A stretch of DNA of 64,000 nucleotides from Himantopus leucocephalus (taxonomy: Eukaryota; Chordata; Aves; Charadriiformes; Recurvirostridae). A program made the position numbers and the translations under genes. The notes beneath the pieces were generated by a model that saw only the letters and a list, made by a program, of their open reading frames with translations, did no database searches and had not been told where the DNA came from. The DNA lies in the NCBI GenBank assembly GCA_003993805.1, contig RSEF01000002.1, positions 72,843,798 to 72,907,797 on the forward strand. Reading direction: 5' to 3'. This document shows positions 61,901 through 64,000 of this stretch, piece after piece. Within the stretch, counting starts at the first letter, position 1. The number at the start of each line of letters is the position of its first letter.

Positions 61901-64000
61901 GCAGTTTTTCAAAAGCGCTCGATGGTGTCCAACTATACCCAGTGGAGTTTAGTTTGGCCAGTGGTAACTGTGAAAAATCCCCCGCTAAAGTCTCACATGT
62001 TAATGGAAAGCAGACACGGAGGCCACGTAAATGCAGACGAATTAGAAACAAACAGCTAAGGTCAACCGAGGCATCGGTTCCTTCACTCTGGAGTCAAATC
62101 GGGTCAAATCGAGTCAAACTGCGATGCACGCGTTAGGCGTACGAGTGATCTCAGCAGCTCTGGGGAGATTATTCATGGGCTTAAAACTCAGCCTAGGCTG
62201 AAGCCTCCAGCTGAGCACAAGCTCTACCCAGCCCTGTCTCCTCAGCCCCAGGAAACCTGCTTCTACTTACGTTCTCAACAGCAAAATGAGGCTATAACAT
62301 TGAATAAACACACAAATTACTCAACATATACGGGAAGTAAAAATTCCATGTGGTCTTACCAAGCAGTGGAAATAATATCCAGAGAGGACTGTTTATCTCA
62401 GTTTAAACTCATGAACCTGAAATGTATCCTGGGAAACATACAACATAGGGTAGGAAACAAAAAATAAACAGAAGAATGTTGTAATTTCATTCTTCTCCAC
62501 AGGAGATGAGTTATCATGCCAATATTTCAGATAAAGTTCAGCATATGCTTAAGAAACTTTCCCTCCCCTGTATTCAGATGACAGATTTTGTGAGCAACAA
62601 AAAGAATTTTGTAATTCTACAACTAGTTCAAATTCACCTGAGTTGGTCAGGAAAAAAGCAAAGAAATCAAACCCACGTTAAAAATCATAGTAACTGCCAA
62701 AAGGAGCCACAGAGGATTTTCAAATCAAGTGTTTGGAATTAGAATTCAGATTATAAGTGTGATTAGTTAACAAAATGCCTCTGATAATTTTGAAAGTCCC
62801 ATAACTTTTATCTTTCCACTGTAGAAATAAATTTAAATGAAAAAGGCATTTAAAATACTTCTGTCCTTACCAAATTTGTAAGTTGAAAGCTTTCCTCAAC
62901 AAGCAGAGTTTATTAAACAAGTAAATAGATTAATATTTTAAAGAACATCAAAATAAGTACTAACAGGATTCCTGCCAAGAGAAGAAAAAAGCTCTCTGAT
63001 TCAGTTCGGGTCATTGACAGCCTGATCAGTACATGCAGCTATTGTTTTAGCCTGTTTTCCTTACCTTGGAGTGAAACAGGGGTTTTCTCCCTCTGCGATA
63101 ATGATTTTTGACAGTTTCACTGTTTATATGTGAAACTGAGAAACTGTTAATTGAAATAAAAAATGAGTCACTGTTTCCAGCAATTTTTGCCAATGTTTTG
63201 ATCTGTGTCAATCTGAGCTTAATAATTAAGTTTTCTTTAAAGCAAGAGGCAAAACTGTGTATTTGAACTTGGCCCCATACAAACAGTGCACTCTTCAGAC
63301 ATATGTCAGTTTAGGGATATAAAGTGCAGCTGAATAGGGTTGAAAGTATATTTAATGACCATGCACTAGAGACCTATGGTAAAAATAACTCAAATGAGAA
63401 AATACATCGGGGTTTTTTTGAGAAGGATATGAGAAGTCTTTAAAGCCTTTCAGCAGATATGATTAACCACGATATATGGTCTGTTGCTAATGATGCTGCC
63501 AAAGTCAACGTCTATCGGCTGTGAGAGGGAAATCATTTGGAAAGCCAACTGTGTGTCGTAGGCAAAGGGCAGATTTTGCACCCCGTAGCCAACCATGCAT
63601 TCCTCTGGTGTCTCCTGCGTAAATAACGCATCTGCTCTCATAAACGTGCTCAGTTATTGGGTAGAAATCCCACTGTGATTTTAATGTTAATGGACAAACT
63701 GGGCTTGGCAGAAATACATGAAGTCACCACTAGGCTCTGAGATAGCAGAAGTGCAGGGGAAGACTTTCCCACCTGTTTGCTGGGACTGGGGTGTATATGT
63801 ACATGAGAAGGAAGTGGGAGGTTGGAGAAGCTTTATATCCACAAAGGAAAAACGCTAAACCAAAAAATTTTCATCCTGGGGTGCATGAAGTAGCTGAGAA
63901 CTGTTGTAGAAATCTGTCTCAAGAAGGCATTTGCATAGCAAGTTTAAATGGCCCTACAAAAAGCATATCTAGTTAATAGATACAGCGATTCTCTCTATGT
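58978..64000 (+). other. ADTRP: Probable ADTRP intron, no exon recognised
   Basis: AT-rich DNA with acceptor-like CAGs (for example TTTTTCCTCGCAG near 61,800 and TTCTCCACAG near 62,502) that are not followed by recognisable ADTRP sequence. A 119-codon frame at 61,777-62,136 is Arg/Lys/Ser-rich and unlike any family I know. A short 10-bp triplication lies at 62,091-62,120. The remaining ADTRP exons presumably lie beyond the window. Confidence 0.5.
62091..62120. repeat. Three tandem 10-bp units (GRGTCAAAYY)
   Basis: GAGTCAAATC, GGGTCAAATC and GAGTCAAACT follow each other directly, as a small clean minisatellite-like array. Confidence 0.75.

Noticed and set aside
61777..62136. 119-codon Arg/Lys-rich frame after an acceptor-like CAG, considered as the next ADTRP exon
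   Set aside because: In the phase required by the preceding exon it starts with a stop codon (TAA), and the peptide has no similarity to the HTFIFP.. region of ADTRP.
1..64000. Search for tRNA, rRNA, CRISPR arrays, operons, phage or endogenous-virus genes
   Set aside because: No cloverleaf with the expected boxes, no regularly spaced direct repeats and no recognisable viral protein was seen. The only coding-type repeat relics are CR1.

Overview
This window looks like an ordinary stretch of vertebrate nuclear genome, most likely from a bird. The strongest evidence is the repeats. There are several fragments of CR1, the dominant LINE of birds and other sauropsids. They include one copy with the diagnostic octamer tail at its 3' end, one antisense copy about 2 kb long, and one old copy of the kind also found in turtles and crocodilians. 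The rest is AT-leaning, intron- or intergenic-like DNA with microsatellites and homopolymers. Six isolated single Ns, a seventh at a second imperfect duplication, and one gap of exactly 100 N point to a scaffolded draft assembly. There is nothing prokaryotic here: no operons, CRISPR array, tRNA or rRNA that I could recognise.

Layout. Positions 1 to about 1,110 are a CpG island with GC boxes and a perfect CRE, very probably a promoter. Positions 1,110 to 24,340 have no gene I can support. They hold simple repeats, a C/T-rich tract near 16 kb with a TG/CA hairpin beside it, and a 13-bp palindrome near 21.1 kb. A GC-rich islet (24.36-24.85 kb) is followed by a broken antisense CR1 (24.9-26.9 kb) with about 600 bp of foreign sequence in its middle. 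A well-formed exon-like segment lies at 27,918-28,026. Further CR1 pieces are at 39.1 kb, 47.9 kb (running into the 100-N gap) and 49.5-50.2 kb.

The only protein-coding gene I can name is on the + strand near the right end. Two exons, at 54,889-54,931 and 56,392-56,493, join in frame and match the middle of ADTRP, the androgen-dependent TFPI-regulating protein of the AIG1/ADTRP family of membrane-bound FAHFA hydrolases. The catalytic threonine and histidine lie in exons before and after these two. I could not find those exons, so the gene is partial as read here. An in-frame, splice-acceptor-led segment at 58,801-58,977 could be an alternative terminal exon.

In human the ADTRP neighbour on the 5' side is HIVEP1, transcribed divergently. 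The CpG island at the left edge could therefore be the HIVEP1 promoter (minus strand) or the ADTRP promoter; the sequence does not decide. I found no previously undescribed gene system. The findings below are exon candidates, assembly artefacts, nested repeats and structural motifs.
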